64,000 bases of DNA, taken from NCBI RefSeq assembly GCF_900141815.1, contig NZ_FQYR01000005.1, positions 434,001 to 498,000 on the forward strand, given 5' to 3'. This DNA comes from Rubritalea squalenifaciens DSM 18772. Its GTDB lineage: Bacteria; Verrucomicrobiota; Verrucomicrobiia; Verrucomicrobiales; Akkermansiaceae. The position numbers and the translations under genes were made by a program. This document shows, piece by piece, positions 1-9,240 of the stretch; the first letter of the stretch is position 1, and every line of letters starts with the position of its first letter. The notes below the pieces were generated by a model. That model did no database searches. It had not been told where the DNA came from and was given only the letters and a program-made list of their open reading frames with translations.

Positions 1-699
1 GGCAACTTCCGTGATGCCCTGAAACTGATGAATGCCAGAGGCATTGAGAAAGTGGACGGGGTCCTTGTGGATCTGGGAGTTTCGTCACGTCAATTTGACA
101 GTGATGAGCGAGGGTTCTCTTTCTCTAAAGAAGGACCACTGGATATGAGGATGGGGCCATCTTCTCCACTAACTGCTGCAGACATCGTAAACAGCTGGGA
201 AGAGCAAGAATTGGCTCGCATTTTCTGGGAGTATGGAGATGAACGCGCATCGCGAAAGATTGCCCGTCACATCTGCCAGGAAAGGCAGAAACAGCCCTAT
301 GTCACCACGACCCAGTTAGCGGACAGCATCGAGAAACTGATCCCTCGTCACGGTAAGAAGATTCATCCTGCCACCAAGGTGTTTCAAGCGCTCAGGATTG
401 AGGTGAATGATGAGCTGGGGGCTCTACGTGAGTTACTCGATACCTCAGCAGACCTGCTGGCTAGTGGCGGTCGCCTCTGCGTGATCAGCTTCCATAGCTT
501 GGAGGACCGCATGGTGAAAAGATTTATCAAGGCTACCTCGAAAGAGGAGATCGATAGGCCTGAATGGCCGGAACCTAAACCAAACCCTGACTTCGCGTTC
601 CGCGAGCTTACCCGCAAGCCGGTGAAGCCCTCGGATCAAGAGGTCAAGCGAAACGCCCGCTCACGTAGTGCCGTGTTGCGTGTCGCTGAACGAATTTAA
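1..699 (+). CDS. rsmH: 16S rRNA (cytosine(1402)-N4)-methyltransferase RsmH, 5' truncated
   Basis: RsmH (MraW) methylates N4 of C1402 in 16S rRNA using SAM. The reading frame is open from base 1 (GNFRDALKLM precedes the first internal ATG at 28), so the gene begins outside the window; 232 residues are present of about 300 in the family. Visible signatures are LVDLGVSSRQFD, the FSF...GPLDMRM block, RIEVNDEL and ISFHSLEDRMVKRF near the C-terminus. It is the usual first or second gene of the dcw cluster and is followed 19 bp later by the ftsL-like gene, so co-transcription is expected. mraZ, if present, lies upstream of the window. The identification is firm; the true start cannot be seen. Confidence 0.96.
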   Translation, partial: GNFRDALKLMNARGIEKVDGVLVDLGVSSRQFDSDERGFSFSKEGPLDMRMGPSSPLTAADIVNSWEEQELARIFWEYGDERASRKIARHICQERQKQPYVTTTQLADSIEKLIPRHGKKIHPATKVFQALRIEVNDELGALRELLDTSADLLASGGRLCVISFHSLEDRMVKRFIKATSKEEIDRPEWPEPKPNPDFAFRELTRKPVKPSDQEVKRNARSRSAVLRVAERI

Positions 700-718
700 C
701 CAATTACCATTAAAGACA

Positions 719-1063
719 ATGAACAAGAGACGTTCTCAAGCAAATACCTTTGGAGCTTCCCATGTTGTGATTCTGATCGGAGCCGCATTCATGCTTGCTG
801 TTGCTGGCGTGATGCATGCTTATGTCAAAAACCGTCAGGTGGAAGTAGCTCGTGAGATTGATGAGACTCAGAGACACATCGAGGAAATTCAGGAGCAGAC
901 TAAGCTCATCCTGGTAAACAAAGATCGTAAGTTGAACAGGCACCTTATCCGGAACGAACTCTCTGAGAGAGGTTCGGAGCTCTGTTCTATCCCCCCGCAA
1001 GTAGTGGAGGTAGTCGAACCTGCCACCGGATCTGGCGATGCAGTCGCCGTGTCGACGCCTTGA
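719..1063 (+). CDS. FtsL-like bitopic division protein
   Basis: A 114-residue protein with a short basic N-terminus (MNKRRSQ), one transmembrane helix at about residues 12-33 and a charged, heptad-like segment (about 36-80) likely to form a coiled coil outside the membrane. This is the topology of FtsL, and the position between rsmH and the division PBP is where ftsL sits in most dcw clusters. FtsL sequence is poorly conserved, so the call rests on topology and synteny, not motifs. An in-frame ATG at 668 would overlap rsmH; ATG 719 was chosen because the basic residues then directly precede the membrane helix. The stop is 3 bp before the PBP start. Confidence 0.75.
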   Translation: MNKRRSQANTFGASHVVILIGAAFMLAVAGVMHAYVKNRQVEVAREIDETQRHIEEIQEQTKLILVNKDRKLNRHLIRNELSERGSELCSIPPQVVEVVEPATGSGDAVAVSTP

Positions 1064-1066
1064 TGA

Positions 1067-2956
1067 ATGGATAAAACTGCCCAAAGTCGTTCTCTCATTC
1101 TATGCCTGGTCATTGTAGCCGGGCTTAGTTTGTTGTCGGTGCGATTGGTCAACCTGCAGGTGGTCAATCGTACTCTTTACGCAGAGAAGGCGGGCAGATC
1201 CTATGAGCGCACTTACGAACTCATGGCGGAGCGTGGGGTGCTTCTGGATCGTAACGATGAAATCATCGCGCGTACGATTCGCACCCAGTCGGTCATGGTG
1301 GACAAGTATCACCTCGAGGATCCACGCATCGCAGCCAAAGGGCTGGCCTGCCGTGAGCTGATGAGCGACCCGGAGTGGAATCTCTGGGATGCAGAAAAGC
1401 GGAAGCATAAGATTAATATCAAAAGCAGGAAGATTCTCGCCGAGATGGATACCACTGAGATAGTCAGTGAGCATCTGGAGTATGCGATTGATATGTTGTT
1501 TCGACCATTGGGCATGAGTCGAGAAGAGCTCAAAGACAAGATCGGCTCACTGGATTCTAAGCCCAAGGATAAAATCATCTACAAGGATCTGCCTGCTGAG
1601 CTGGCGACGTTGTTGGATGAGCTGATCAGCGAGCGCTACATTCAGGGTTTCAGGTTCCATGAGTCGGTGAAGCGCTATTACACCTCCCCGTGGCTAGCGA
1701 CACATCTTACTGGATATGTGGATCATGAAGGCCATGGTATGGCGGGTATCGAAAGATCCCTGGATGAATACCTCTCTGGAAAGAATGGTTATCGTAAGGA
1801 GATGAGGGATATCACCGGGATGGTCATGCCAGCCCACAAGGGAAGTACGCTGCCTCCAAAGAATGGTAAGAATGTGAAGCTAACTTTGGATATGGGGCTT
1901 CAAGCGATCTGCGAGGAGGAACTCGATAAGGGAATGGCCGAATTCCAGGGAGTGAAGGGATGTATTGTGCTGATGGACCCACACACAGGAGAGATTTTAG
2001 CGATGGCCAGCAGGCCTCATTTCAACCTCAACAACCGCGAAGGTGTGGCGGAGTATGGGTTTAACTATGCTTTGCAAGCGATCTATGAGCCAGGATCTAC
2101 ATTTAAGGTGGTGGCTGCCGCTTCAGCTCTGAATGAGGGTGTGGTGAATTATGATACGGAGATCTTTTGTCACTGGGGTAACATGATTGATGGAAAGGTT
2201 CGTGTACCGGACCATCATCCCTATGGTGATTTGCCGGTATGGAAAGTTTTGCAGAAATCATCCAATCCAGGGGCATACACTTTGGCGAAGATGACTGGCA
2301 GGGAGAAGTTTTTCGATTATGCAGCTGCATTTGGCTTCGGGAAAAAAACAGATGTGAGCCTTGCGGGGGAGAGTCAGGGGTTGCTCCGTGATACAGGAAA
2401 TCTGGTGGACTTTTCTCGTGTCTCGTACGGGTATGCGGTGAGTGTGACTCCCCTGCAGGTTGCCAATGCCTACTGTGTTCTCGCCAATGGTGGAAAGCTC
2501 ATGCGTCCGCGTATTGTGAAATCCATCGATACGAACGCTGGGATCGTGATCGAAGAAAGGCAGTCTGAGGTAATCCGTAGGGTGATCAGTGAGAAAACAG
2601 CTTCCGACATGAGGCGGGCTTTGGCGACAGTGACACAGAAAGGAGGAACCGCTACACAAGCAGCTGTTCCAGGATTTACCGCAGGTGGTAAAACAGGTAC
2701 CGCCGTAAAGCATGATCCAGTAAACGGGGGCTACCTCGAGGGCCGCTATACCGTGTCTTTTGCAGGAATGTTACCAGCGGAAGACCCTGCCTTTGTTTGT
2801 GTAGTGGTAATCGATGACCCTCAGACAAACGAGGTGAAGCGCTACGGAGGAACGATTGCTGCACCAATTTGGCGTGAGACTGCAAAAAGAGTTGCCGCTC
2901 ACATGAATTTAATACCTACAGAACCTGTCCAAGAAACAGTGACAAGAACGCAATGA
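1067..2956 (+). CDS. ftsI: Class B penicillin-binding protein, FtsI/PBP3 type (peptidoglycan transpeptidase)
   Basis: A 629-residue bitopic transpeptidase that cross-links septal peptidoglycan. One N-terminal transmembrane helix (about residues 9-30) is followed by the PBP dimerisation region and a transpeptidase domain with all three active-site motifs: STFK (nucleophile S344), SSN (398-400) and KTG (542-544). No PASTA repeats are visible at the C-terminus. Placement after ftsL and before murE is the classic dcw order, supporting FtsI rather than PBP2/MrdA. Its stop overlaps the murE start by 4 bp (ATGA), indicating translational coupling. Compared with E. coli FtsI (588 residues) it is slightly longer, mainly in the region before the catalytic domain. 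Confidence 0.93.
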   Translation: MDKTAQSRSLILCLVIVAGLSLLSVRLVNLQVVNRTLYAEKAGRSYERTYELMAERGVLLDRNDEIIARTIRTQSVMVDKYHLEDPRIAAKGLACRELMSDPEWNLWDAEKRKHKINIKSRKILAEMDTTEIVSEHLEYAIDMLFRPLGMSREELKDKIGSLDSKPKDKIIYKDLPAELATLLDELISERYIQGFRFHESVKRYYTSPWLATHLTGYVDHEGHGMAGIERSLDEYLSGKNGYRKEMRDITGMVMPAHKGSTLPPKNGKNVKLTLDMGLQAICEEELDKGMAEFQGVKGCIVLMDPHTGEILAMASRPHFNLNNREGVAEYGFNYALQAIYEPGSTFKVVAAASALNEGVVNYDTEIFCHWGNMIDGKVRVPDHHPYGDLPVWKVLQKSSNPGAYTLAKMTGREKFFDYAAAFGFGKKTDVSLAGESQGLLRDTGNLVDFSRVSYGYAVSVTPLQVANAYCVLANGGKLMRPRIVKSIDTNAGIVIEERQSEVIRRVISEKTASDMRRALATVTQKGGTATQAAVPGFTAGGKTGTAVKHDPVNGGYLEGRYTVSFAGMLPAEDPAFVCVVVIDDPQTNEVKRYGGTIAAPIWRETAKRVAAHMNLIPTEPVQETVTRTQ

Positions 2957-4452
2957 CTTTACGTGAATTAACATCCTATCTGCCGAAGTCGGTTGCCTCT
3001 GGTGACCTGGGTAAATCCGCTATCGACGTGACCTCTGACAGTCGCGAAGTAAAGGAGGGTTTCATCTTTGTTGCCATCCGGGGTAATGAGTCCGACGGGC
3101 ACAAGTACATCAGCCAGGCAGTTGAGGCCGGGGCCGTAGCTATTGTTGCCGAGATCGCTCCTGATGAGCGGTGGGGCAATGATTGCACATGGATTCATGT
3201 GAAAAATTCTCGTTTGGCGCTCGCCAGTCTTGCAAATGCCTTACAAGGGCAGCCATCCGCGAGCCTAAAAGTAATCGGAGTGACTGGCACCAATGGTAAG
3301 ACGACGACAACTTACCTCGCACACCATATTATGCAGACGGTGCTTCGTCGTGCTGGTCTGATGGGGACAGTAAAGTTTCACGATGGGATCGAGGAAGTGG
3401 ATGCTACGCATACCACGCCTGGGCCCGTCGAGCTGCAGAAGGCGCTCAAGTCTATGGTGGATAATGAGTGTCGTGGTGTAGCCATGGAAGTGAGTTCTCA
3501 CGGTATCGAGCAGAACCGTGTGGAAGGTGTTCAGTTTGACGCCGCGGTATTCACCAACCTGACGCAGGACCATCTCGATTACCATGGCAGCATGGAGGCT
3601 TACTTCGGTGCCAAGAAACGTCTCTTCGCCCAGTTGAAGATGCAGGAGGGTAAGAAAAAGCCAGTGGCTGTGATCAATCTCGATGATCGCCATGGCGAGA
3701 GCCTCGTGAAGGAATTGGGTGATCAAATCAAGGTGACTACCTATGGGATGGGAGCTCACTGCGATTTCAAGGCGAGCAAGATTCGCCAGACAATGCAGGG
3801 GACAGAGTTCCAGCTGGATAATCGCGGTAAATCATTTTTGGTGAGAACGCCACTGATCGGGCGCTTCAATGTCTACAATGCCTTGGCTGCGATTGCGTCT
3901 TGTGCGGCAGTGGGTGTCAAAGTGCGTGATGCGGTCCAAGCGATGGCTGAGGCTCCGCAGGTGCCTGGTCGTATGGAGCTGGTTGGTTTCAAGGAAGGCT
4001 TCAGTGTGTTCGTGGATTACGCACACACACCAGATGCGCTGCAGAATGTTTGTACGACTCTCAAAGAGCTCGAGCCTAATCGACTGATCACGGTATTTGG
4101 CTGTGGTGGAGATAGGGATCAGAAGAAACGCCCATTGATGGGTGAAGTGGCTTCTGAGAATTCAAATATTTGTCTGATTACTTCAGATAATCCGCGTTCC
4201 GAGAATCCTGAAGACATCATTGCGATGATCGAGAAGGGGATGAAAAACAAGCAGTACCGAGTGATTGCCGATCGTGAGGAGGCCATCCGTGCTGCCGTGA
4301 ATATCGCAGACAAAGGTGATGTGGTGCTCATTGCTGGCAAAGGGCATGAAACCTATCAGCAATTTGCAGACGACAAAATTGATTTTGATGACCGACAGGT
4401 AGCTCGCTGGGCTCTCAGAGATAGACCAGCACCGAAGAACGATAAGCGTTAA
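2953..4452 (+). CDS. murE: UDP-MurNAc-L-Ala-D-Glu:meso-diaminopimelate ligase MurE
   Basis: Mur ligase, 499 residues, adding the third amino acid to the cytoplasmic peptidoglycan precursor. The ATP P-loop GTNGKTTT is at about 112-119 and the Mur ligase central and C-terminal domains follow. The substrate-selecting motif reads DNPR (residues 412-415), the form typical of enzymes that add meso-diaminopimelate rather than lysine, so an A1-gamma, Gram-negative-type wall is predicted. It starts inside the stop codon of the PBP gene and is followed 6 bp later by murF. Length and domain order are normal for the family. Confidence 0.97.
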   Translation: MTLRELTSYLPKSVASGDLGKSAIDVTSDSREVKEGFIFVAIRGNESDGHKYISQAVEAGAVAIVAEIAPDERWGNDCTWIHVKNSRLALASLANALQGQPSASLKVIGVTGTNGKTTTTYLAHHIMQTVLRRAGLMGTVKFHDGIEEVDATHTTPGPVELQKALKSMVDNECRGVAMEVSSHGIEQNRVEGVQFDAAVFTNLTQDHLDYHGSMEAYFGAKKRLFAQLKMQEGKKKPVAVINLDDRHGESLVKELGDQIKVTTYGMGAHCDFKASKIRQTMQGTEFQLDNRGKSFLVRTPLIGRFNVYNALAAIASCAAVGVKVRDAVQAMAEAPQVPGRMELVGFKEGFSVFVDYAHTPDALQNVCTTLKELEPNRLITVFGCGGDRDQKKRPLMGEVASENSNICLITSDNPRSENPEDIIAMIEKGMKNKQYRVIADREEAIRAAVNIADKGDVVLIAGKGHETYQQFADDKIDFDDRQVARWALRDRPAPKNDKR

Positions 4453-4458
4453 ACCGTC

Positions 4459-5835
4459 ATGAAAAAGACCCCGATAGCCCAAATAGTTGAAGCCGTTCAC
4501 GGTACCCTGCACTGCGGGGATCCGAGTGCGGAGATCACTTCGGTATCTACAGATACGAGAAGCTTGGGTGAAGGGGCCGCGTTCTTTGCGCTCAAAGGTG
4601 AGCGTTTCGATGCTCATGATTTTCTGGATCAGGCTGTCGAGAAGCAGGCGACAGCCATTATTGTAGAGAGAGTACCGGAAGGATTTAATGCCGGTGGCTG
4701 CGCAGTGATCATTGTCGAGGATGCGCTGACAGCTCTGCAGGCATTGGCGTCCTGGTACCGCAGGACACTTGATGTCGAGGTGATCGGTATCACTGGATCT
4801 AACGGGAAGACATCTACGAAGGATTTCACCCGGGCTGTGCTTGAGCAGAAATTCTCAGTCAACGCTACAAAGGGAAATCTCAATAACCACATCGGCCTGC
4901 CTCTCACGGTGCTCAACACTGAGGAACATCATCAGGTCTGTGTGCTGGAGATGGGAATGAACCATCCCGGTGAGATTGCACCGCTATGCAGTATTGCCCA
5001 TCCACGCATCGGTATCATTACCAATATCGGAACGGCGCACATCGAGTACATGGGATCCCGCGAGGCGATCGCTGAGGAGAAAGGTGAACTTGCCAGAGCG
5101 CTGGGGAACGATGGAGTTCTTCTTGTGTCTGCTGCCTGCGATTTCGCTGAGTATTTCCGCAGTAGGACCAAAGCCAGGACGATTGTGGTGGGCAATGGTC
5201 GCGGACTAGTCCGAGCAGAAGATCTGAAGATGGATAACACTGGGTCGGAATTTTCTCTCATCGTCGATGAGGAGGAGCCTATACGAGTCAAGATTCCCGT
5301 GGTGGGACGCCACATGATTTCCAATGCTCTTTTGGCAGCGGGTGCAGGATACGCGCTGGGAATGAGCAAAGAGGAGATCGCCAAGGGCCTGAATAGTGTG
5401 AACCTGACAAGTGGCCGCCTGAGAACCTTCGACTCCGGTGGAGTCACAGTCTTTGATGACACCTACAATGCGAACCCTGAGTCCATGAAGGCGGCTATCG
5501 AAACTCTGTCCGAAGTCAAAGTCACGCCGAGTTCCCACCGTTATGTGGTGCTGGGGCAGATGGCTGAGCTCGGTAATCATGCGGATAATGCCCACCGTGA
5601 GGTTGGTGAGCTTGCTGCTGATAGGGGCTTGATTGTTCTGACTGTTGGTGATCAGGCCTTGGCTATTTCCGAAGGTGCTGCCAGCAAGGGCGGAGAGGCC
5701 AGTCATTTTAATACAACAGAATCTGCAGCGAAATGGTTGCAGGAAAAATGCGTCGCGGGTGACGCGGTACTATTTAAAGGCAGTCGCGCTGCCGCTATGG
5801 AGCGCGTGATGCATGAAGCTTTTCCTAACAAATAA
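4459..5835 (+). CDS. murF: UDP-MurNAc-tripeptide:D-Ala-D-Ala ligase MurF
   Basis: Mur ligase, 458 residues, joining D-Ala-D-Ala to the UDP-MurNAc tripeptide. The P-loop is GSNGKTSTKD with the catalytic lysine at about residue 117; the middle-domain LEMGMNHPGEI and NIGTAHIE blocks and the C-terminal DTYNANPESMKAA motif are typical of MurF and separate it from MurE. The gene follows murE by 6 bp and precedes mraY by 3 bp, in standard dcw order. Nothing unusual is seen. Confidence 0.96.
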   Translation: MKKTPIAQIVEAVHGTLHCGDPSAEITSVSTDTRSLGEGAAFFALKGERFDAHDFLDQAVEKQATAIIVERVPEGFNAGGCAVIIVEDALTALQALASWYRRTLDVEVIGITGSNGKTSTKDFTRAVLEQKFSVNATKGNLNNHIGLPLTVLNTEEHHQVCVLEMGMNHPGEIAPLCSIAHPRIGIITNIGTAHIEYMGSREAIAEEKGELARALGNDGVLLVSAACDFAEYFRSRTKARTIVVGNGRGLVRAEDLKMDNTGSEFSLIVDEEEPIRVKIPVVGRHMISNALLAAGAGYALGMSKEEIAKGLNSVNLTSGRLRTFDSGGVTVFDDTYNANPESMKAAIETLSEVKVTPSSHRYVVLGQMAELGNHADNAHREVGELAADRGLIVLTVGDQALAISEGAASKGGEASHFNTTESAAKWLQEKCVAGDAVLFKGSRAAAMERVMHEAFPNK

Positions 5836-5838
5836 TCA

Positions 5839-7116
5839 ATGTTATATACAATTTACGAATGGTGGCATGAAGCCTCAGAAGCTGGAGCTGATTGGGCTGA
5901 GACTTTCAGCTTCTTGAATATCTTGCAGTACATTACCGTGCGGGCCATCTTGGCTTGTTTGGCTACCTTCTGCCTGTCGTTGGCCATGGGGCCTCGAATC
6001 ATCCGTAAATTGATTTCCCTCAAAGTGGGTCAGCCGATTCGCTCTGCAGAAGAGGTGCACAAGCTCAACGAGCTGCATGGAGCAAAGGCAGGAACTCCTA
6101 CCATGGGTGGAGTACTTATTTTGGCAACCGTCACTATCGCGGTTTTCTTATGTGGTAGACCACTCAACCCGTTTGTCGCAGTAACGATGTTTGTGATGCT
6201 GGGACTTGGTTTGTTAGGCTTCCTGGATGACTACACGAAAGTGAAGCAGAAGAAGTCTGATGGGGTGAGCGCCCGTGGTAAGCTGGCGTGGCAATGTGGA
6301 ATCGCCATCGCTGCTGCTGCCTTCTTGTTCTTCAAGCCTGAGGTGACCGGTACAGCTGGTCAAGTGGTGGCTCAAAAGGAAGTCATTACCGAGCAGGTGA
6401 GTAGTGAGACAAATCCGATAGAATCCAAGGCGGAGCTTCCGCTGAAGGGAGTTAGTGGCTACTGGATGAAGGTCGATAAAAAGCCTCAGCAGCTCAAGGC
6501 GGGCGAGATTACTTTCCCGCTCTACAAGAAGCCTTTGTTCAATCTCTGGTATCTTGCCATTCCCTTCTTTGTGTTGGTGATCATCGGGACTTCAAACGCG
6601 GTGAACCTTACAGACGGTCTGGATGGCTTGGCCACTGGTTGTACGATTACGACAGCCATGGCGTATGCCTTGATAGCCTACCTTGGAGGTAACGTGATCA
6701 TGGGGTATGACTACCTGCACATTCCCTACAACCCACTATTAGGTGAACTTACCGTGGTGCTGGCCAGTCTGGTGGGGGCAGCCTTTGGCTTCCTCTGGTT
6801 CAACTGCCACCCTGCAAAAGTATTCATGGGGGATACCGGGTCCTTGGCGATTGGTGGAGCCTTGGGCACTGCTGCGATCTGTACCAAGCAGGAGATTTTG
6901 TTAGTCGTGATCGGGTGGGTCTTCGTGATGGAGGCGATGTCCGTGATGTTACAGGTGGGTAGTTTTAAGCTGCGTAAGAAGCGTATCTTTGCGATGGCTC
7001 CCATCCATCATCACTTCGAACTTCGAGGCTGGCATGAGAGTCAGGTGATTATCCGCTTCTGGATTATCTCCATTCTCTGTGCGCTTCTCGGTCTAGCTTC
7101 ACTGAAAATTCTCTAA
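5839..7116 (+). CDS. mraY: Phospho-MurNAc-pentapeptide transferase MraY (with internal insertion)
   Basis: Polytopic membrane enzyme that transfers phospho-MurNAc-pentapeptide to undecaprenyl phosphate, making lipid I. Diagnostic motifs are present: LDDYTK (D130, D131), NLTDGLDGLA (256-265) and the HHHFE block near the C-terminus. At 425 residues it is about 65 longer than E. coli MraY (360). The extra length lies mainly at about residues 166-232, a polar segment rich in Lys/Gln/Glu between two membrane helices, just before the conserved LWYLAIPFF helix. The stop TAA shares its last base with the murD ATG. Confidence 0.96.
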   Translation: MLYTIYEWWHEASEAGADWAETFSFLNILQYITVRAILACLATFCLSLAMGPRIIRKLISLKVGQPIRSAEEVHKLNELHGAKAGTPTMGGVLILATVTIAVFLCGRPLNPFVAVTMFVMLGLGLLGFLDDYTKVKQKKSDGVSARGKLAWQCGIAIAAAAFLFFKPEVTGTAGQVVAQKEVITEQVSSETNPIESKAELPLKGVSGYWMKVDKKPQQLKAGEITFPLYKKPLFNLWYLAIPFFVLVIIGTSNAVNLTDGLDGLATGCTITTAMAYALIAYLGGNVIMGYDYLHIPYNPLLGELTVVLASLVGAAFGFLWFNCHPAKVFMGDTGSLAIGGALGTAAICTKQEILLVVIGWVFVMEAMSVMLQVGSFKLRKKRIFAMAPIHHHFELRGWHESQVIIRFWIISILCALLGLASLKIL

Positions 7117-8420
7117 TGTTAGCAGGTAAGAAAATCACCGTACTGGGAGCCGGCCGCAGTGGTCGGGCTGCAGCCCGTCTTGCACAGCAAGCCGGGGCTG
7201 AAGTTCTTGTGTGCGATGCTGCCGGTGAAGCAAGTTTTCAGGGGATGCCCGAGGGGGTGAAAATCCAGCCCGAGGCAGATGAGGCGTATGGTAAGGAGAC
7301 GCAGTCTGATATACTTGTGGTCTCACCTGGCATTGATACGTTTGGCTCCTATGTAAAGGCGTTCTCAGAGCAAGCTGGTGAGGTGATCGGCGAGACGGAA
7401 TTGGCCTATCGCTTTTATCGTGGCAAGATCATTGCCATCACGGGAACCAATGGAAAAACGACCACGACTGAACTCGTGGCCAAGATTATGCGTTCCGGTG
7501 GGGTTAGCTGTGAGCCTTGCGGTAATTATGGGGTGCCGTTCTCTGAAATCGTAATGATGGATGAAGTGCCTCAGTCCGTAGCCCTCGAGGTGAGTTCCTT
7601 CCAGATGGAGACGATCGTAGAGTTTAAGCCAGATGTGGCCATTTGGTTGAATTTCTCAGCCGATCACATGGACCGTTACACGGCGATCGAAGATTACTTC
7701 AATGCCAAACGCAGGATTTTCGAAAACCAGACCGAAAGCGATTTCGCGGTGGTTCGTGCAGGTGAGGACCTGGGTGAACTCAAATCATCTGTGGTTAGCT
7801 TTACCACGGAAGATGAGCCGTCAGATTATGCGCTGGAGAATGGTTGGATCACCTTCCGTGGTGAGAAACTGCTCGACTTGTCCGTTACCAAATTGCGTGG
7901 CTTGCACAATGCTGAGAATGCCATGGCTGCTCTTGCTGCGTGTCGCTGTGCGGGTGTTAGTTTGGGTGCAGTTAGTGAAGCCCTCGCAGGGTTTGCTCCG
8001 CCACTGCATCGATGTGAGCTGATTCGCACACTAGATGGCGTAGAGTATCTTAATGATTCGAAGGCAACGAACTTGCATGCTTTAGATAGTGCTTTGAGAT
8101 CGCAGACCAGACCGGTGGTCTTGATCGCAGGCGGTAAGCAGAAAGGTCTCGATTATTCAGAAATCATTGGACGTCTCAGTAAGCACGCCCACAGTGCTGT
8201 CGTGTATGGTGAGATTGCGGATGAATTAGCTGAAGTATTTAGCAAGGCCGTGTCGACGAAGCGCGTAAATAATTTAGATGAGGCTGTGGCCGAGGCTCGG
8301 CTGTTAGCGAAGCCTGGTGATGCCGTGTTACTCTCTCCAGGAACCTCATCATTCGATCAATTCAAAGGGTACGAGGACCGCGGGGATCAGTTCCGGGAAC
8401 TCGTACATGCACTCAAATAA
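7116..8420 (+). CDS. murD: UDP-MurNAc-L-Ala:D-glutamate ligase MurD
   Basis: Cytoplasmic Mur ligase, 434 residues, adding D-Glu to UDP-MurNAc-L-Ala. It has an N-terminal Rossmann-like UDP-binding domain (VLGAGRSGRAAARLA), the ATP P-loop GTNGKTTTTE (about 112-121), EVSSFQMET, and the C-terminal LNDSKATN and LLSPGTSSFDQFKGYEDRGDQF motifs that define MurD. It begins on the last base of the mraY stop codon, so it is translationally coupled. Length matches E. coli MurD (438). Confidence 0.97.
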   Translation: MLAGKKITVLGAGRSGRAAARLAQQAGAEVLVCDAAGEASFQGMPEGVKIQPEADEAYGKETQSDILVVSPGIDTFGSYVKAFSEQAGEVIGETELAYRFYRGKIIAITGTNGKTTTTELVAKIMRSGGVSCEPCGNYGVPFSEIVMMDEVPQSVALEVSSFQMETIVEFKPDVAIWLNFSADHMDRYTAIEDYFNAKRRIFENQTESDFAVVRAGEDLGELKSSVVSFTTEDEPSDYALENGWITFRGEKLLDLSVTKLRGLHNAENAMAALAACRCAGVSLGAVSEALAGFAPPLHRCELIRTLDGVEYLNDSKATNLHALDSALRSQTRPVVLIAGGKQKGLDYSEIIGRLSKHAHSAVVYGEIADELAEVFSKAVSTKRVNNLDEAVAEARLLAKPGDAVLLSPGTSSFDQFKGYEDRGDQFRELVHALK

Positions 8421-8453
8421 TTGCTCAAAGAATAACCCACCGAACCAAGCAAA

Positions 8454-9236
8454 ATGAAAGACGATAGACTACAGACCAAAAGGCAAACGAAGAAAGGCTT
8501 TCGCGTTCTTCAAGCCAAGATGACTCGCCGTAAGCAGCGGGTTAGTGCCGCGGCCACAGCGGATAGTCTGGACCAAGACGTGCCTAACGTAGGAGTAGGA
8601 CGTGCACTTACTGTGATCCTGGCTCTGCATGTGGTGGCCATCGCCGCCATCTTTATAGGTACACAATGGAATGATAGAGAGCTTGCTACTGTAGAAGAGG
8701 CTGCTCCTGCCAGTGTTGATATTTCTAAAGTGAATACAAAGCTGGATACGGCTTTTGTCCACACTGGAGATACTTATGAAGCTTTTGCTGCCAGGCATGG
8801 AGTGGATGTCAATGAGCTGAGAAAGCTAAACAATGACATGATCCTGCGAGCTGGTGTGAGGCTTACTATTCCTGAGAATAAGATCAGCAATGTGGCTCCA
8901 GCAGTTGCTAACCAGGGAGCTGTTCAGTTAGATGATAACGCCCGCGAGGTGGCTGTCTCTGAGCGTCCACCTGTCGGGGCACTCCCAGTGGAAAATGTGG
9001 AAGAGACGCCAAAAGCTGTTTTGGTGACACCTAGAGGTAGACCAAATATTCCTAGAGCGATTCCGGTGGCCGAGCCAGTAGCTTCTAATGGGTCTTACGT
9101 TGTTCAGAGTGGAGACACCGTCTGGCGCATTTCCCAGAAGTTTCACGTAAGTCAGGATGAGCTACTCAAGCTCAATGGCCTGAGTGACCCACGTAAGCTC
9201 AAGGTGGGAGATAAACTGATCATTCCAGCAAACTAA
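8454..9236 (+). CDS. Membrane-anchored protein with two LysM domains
   Basis: A 260-residue protein with a strongly basic cytoplasmic N-terminus (about 1-50, many Lys/Arg), one transmembrane helix (about 51-68) and two LysM peptidoglycan-binding domains: about residues 101-141 (ending LRAGVRLTIP) and 215-260 (beginning YVVQSGDTVWRI, ending LKVGDKLIIP). A Pro/Val-rich linker separates them. The type II topology puts the LysM domains in the periplasm. It lies between murD and ftsW with only 4 bp to ftsW, so a role in anchoring or localising the division machinery on peptidoglycan is a reasonable inference. No catalytic domain is seen. Confidence 0.85.
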   Translation: MKDDRLQTKRQTKKGFRVLQAKMTRRKQRVSAAATADSLDQDVPNVGVGRALTVILALHVVAIAAIFIGTQWNDRELATVEEAAPASVDISKVNTKLDTAFVHTGDTYEAFAARHGVDVNELRKLNNDMILRAGVRLTIPENKISNVAPAVANQGAVQLDDNAREVAVSERPPVGALPVENVEETPKAVLVTPRGRPNIPRAIPVAEPVASNGSYVVQSGDTVWRISQKFHVSQDELLKLNGLSDPRKLKVGDKLIIPAN

Positions 9237-9240
9237 GACA

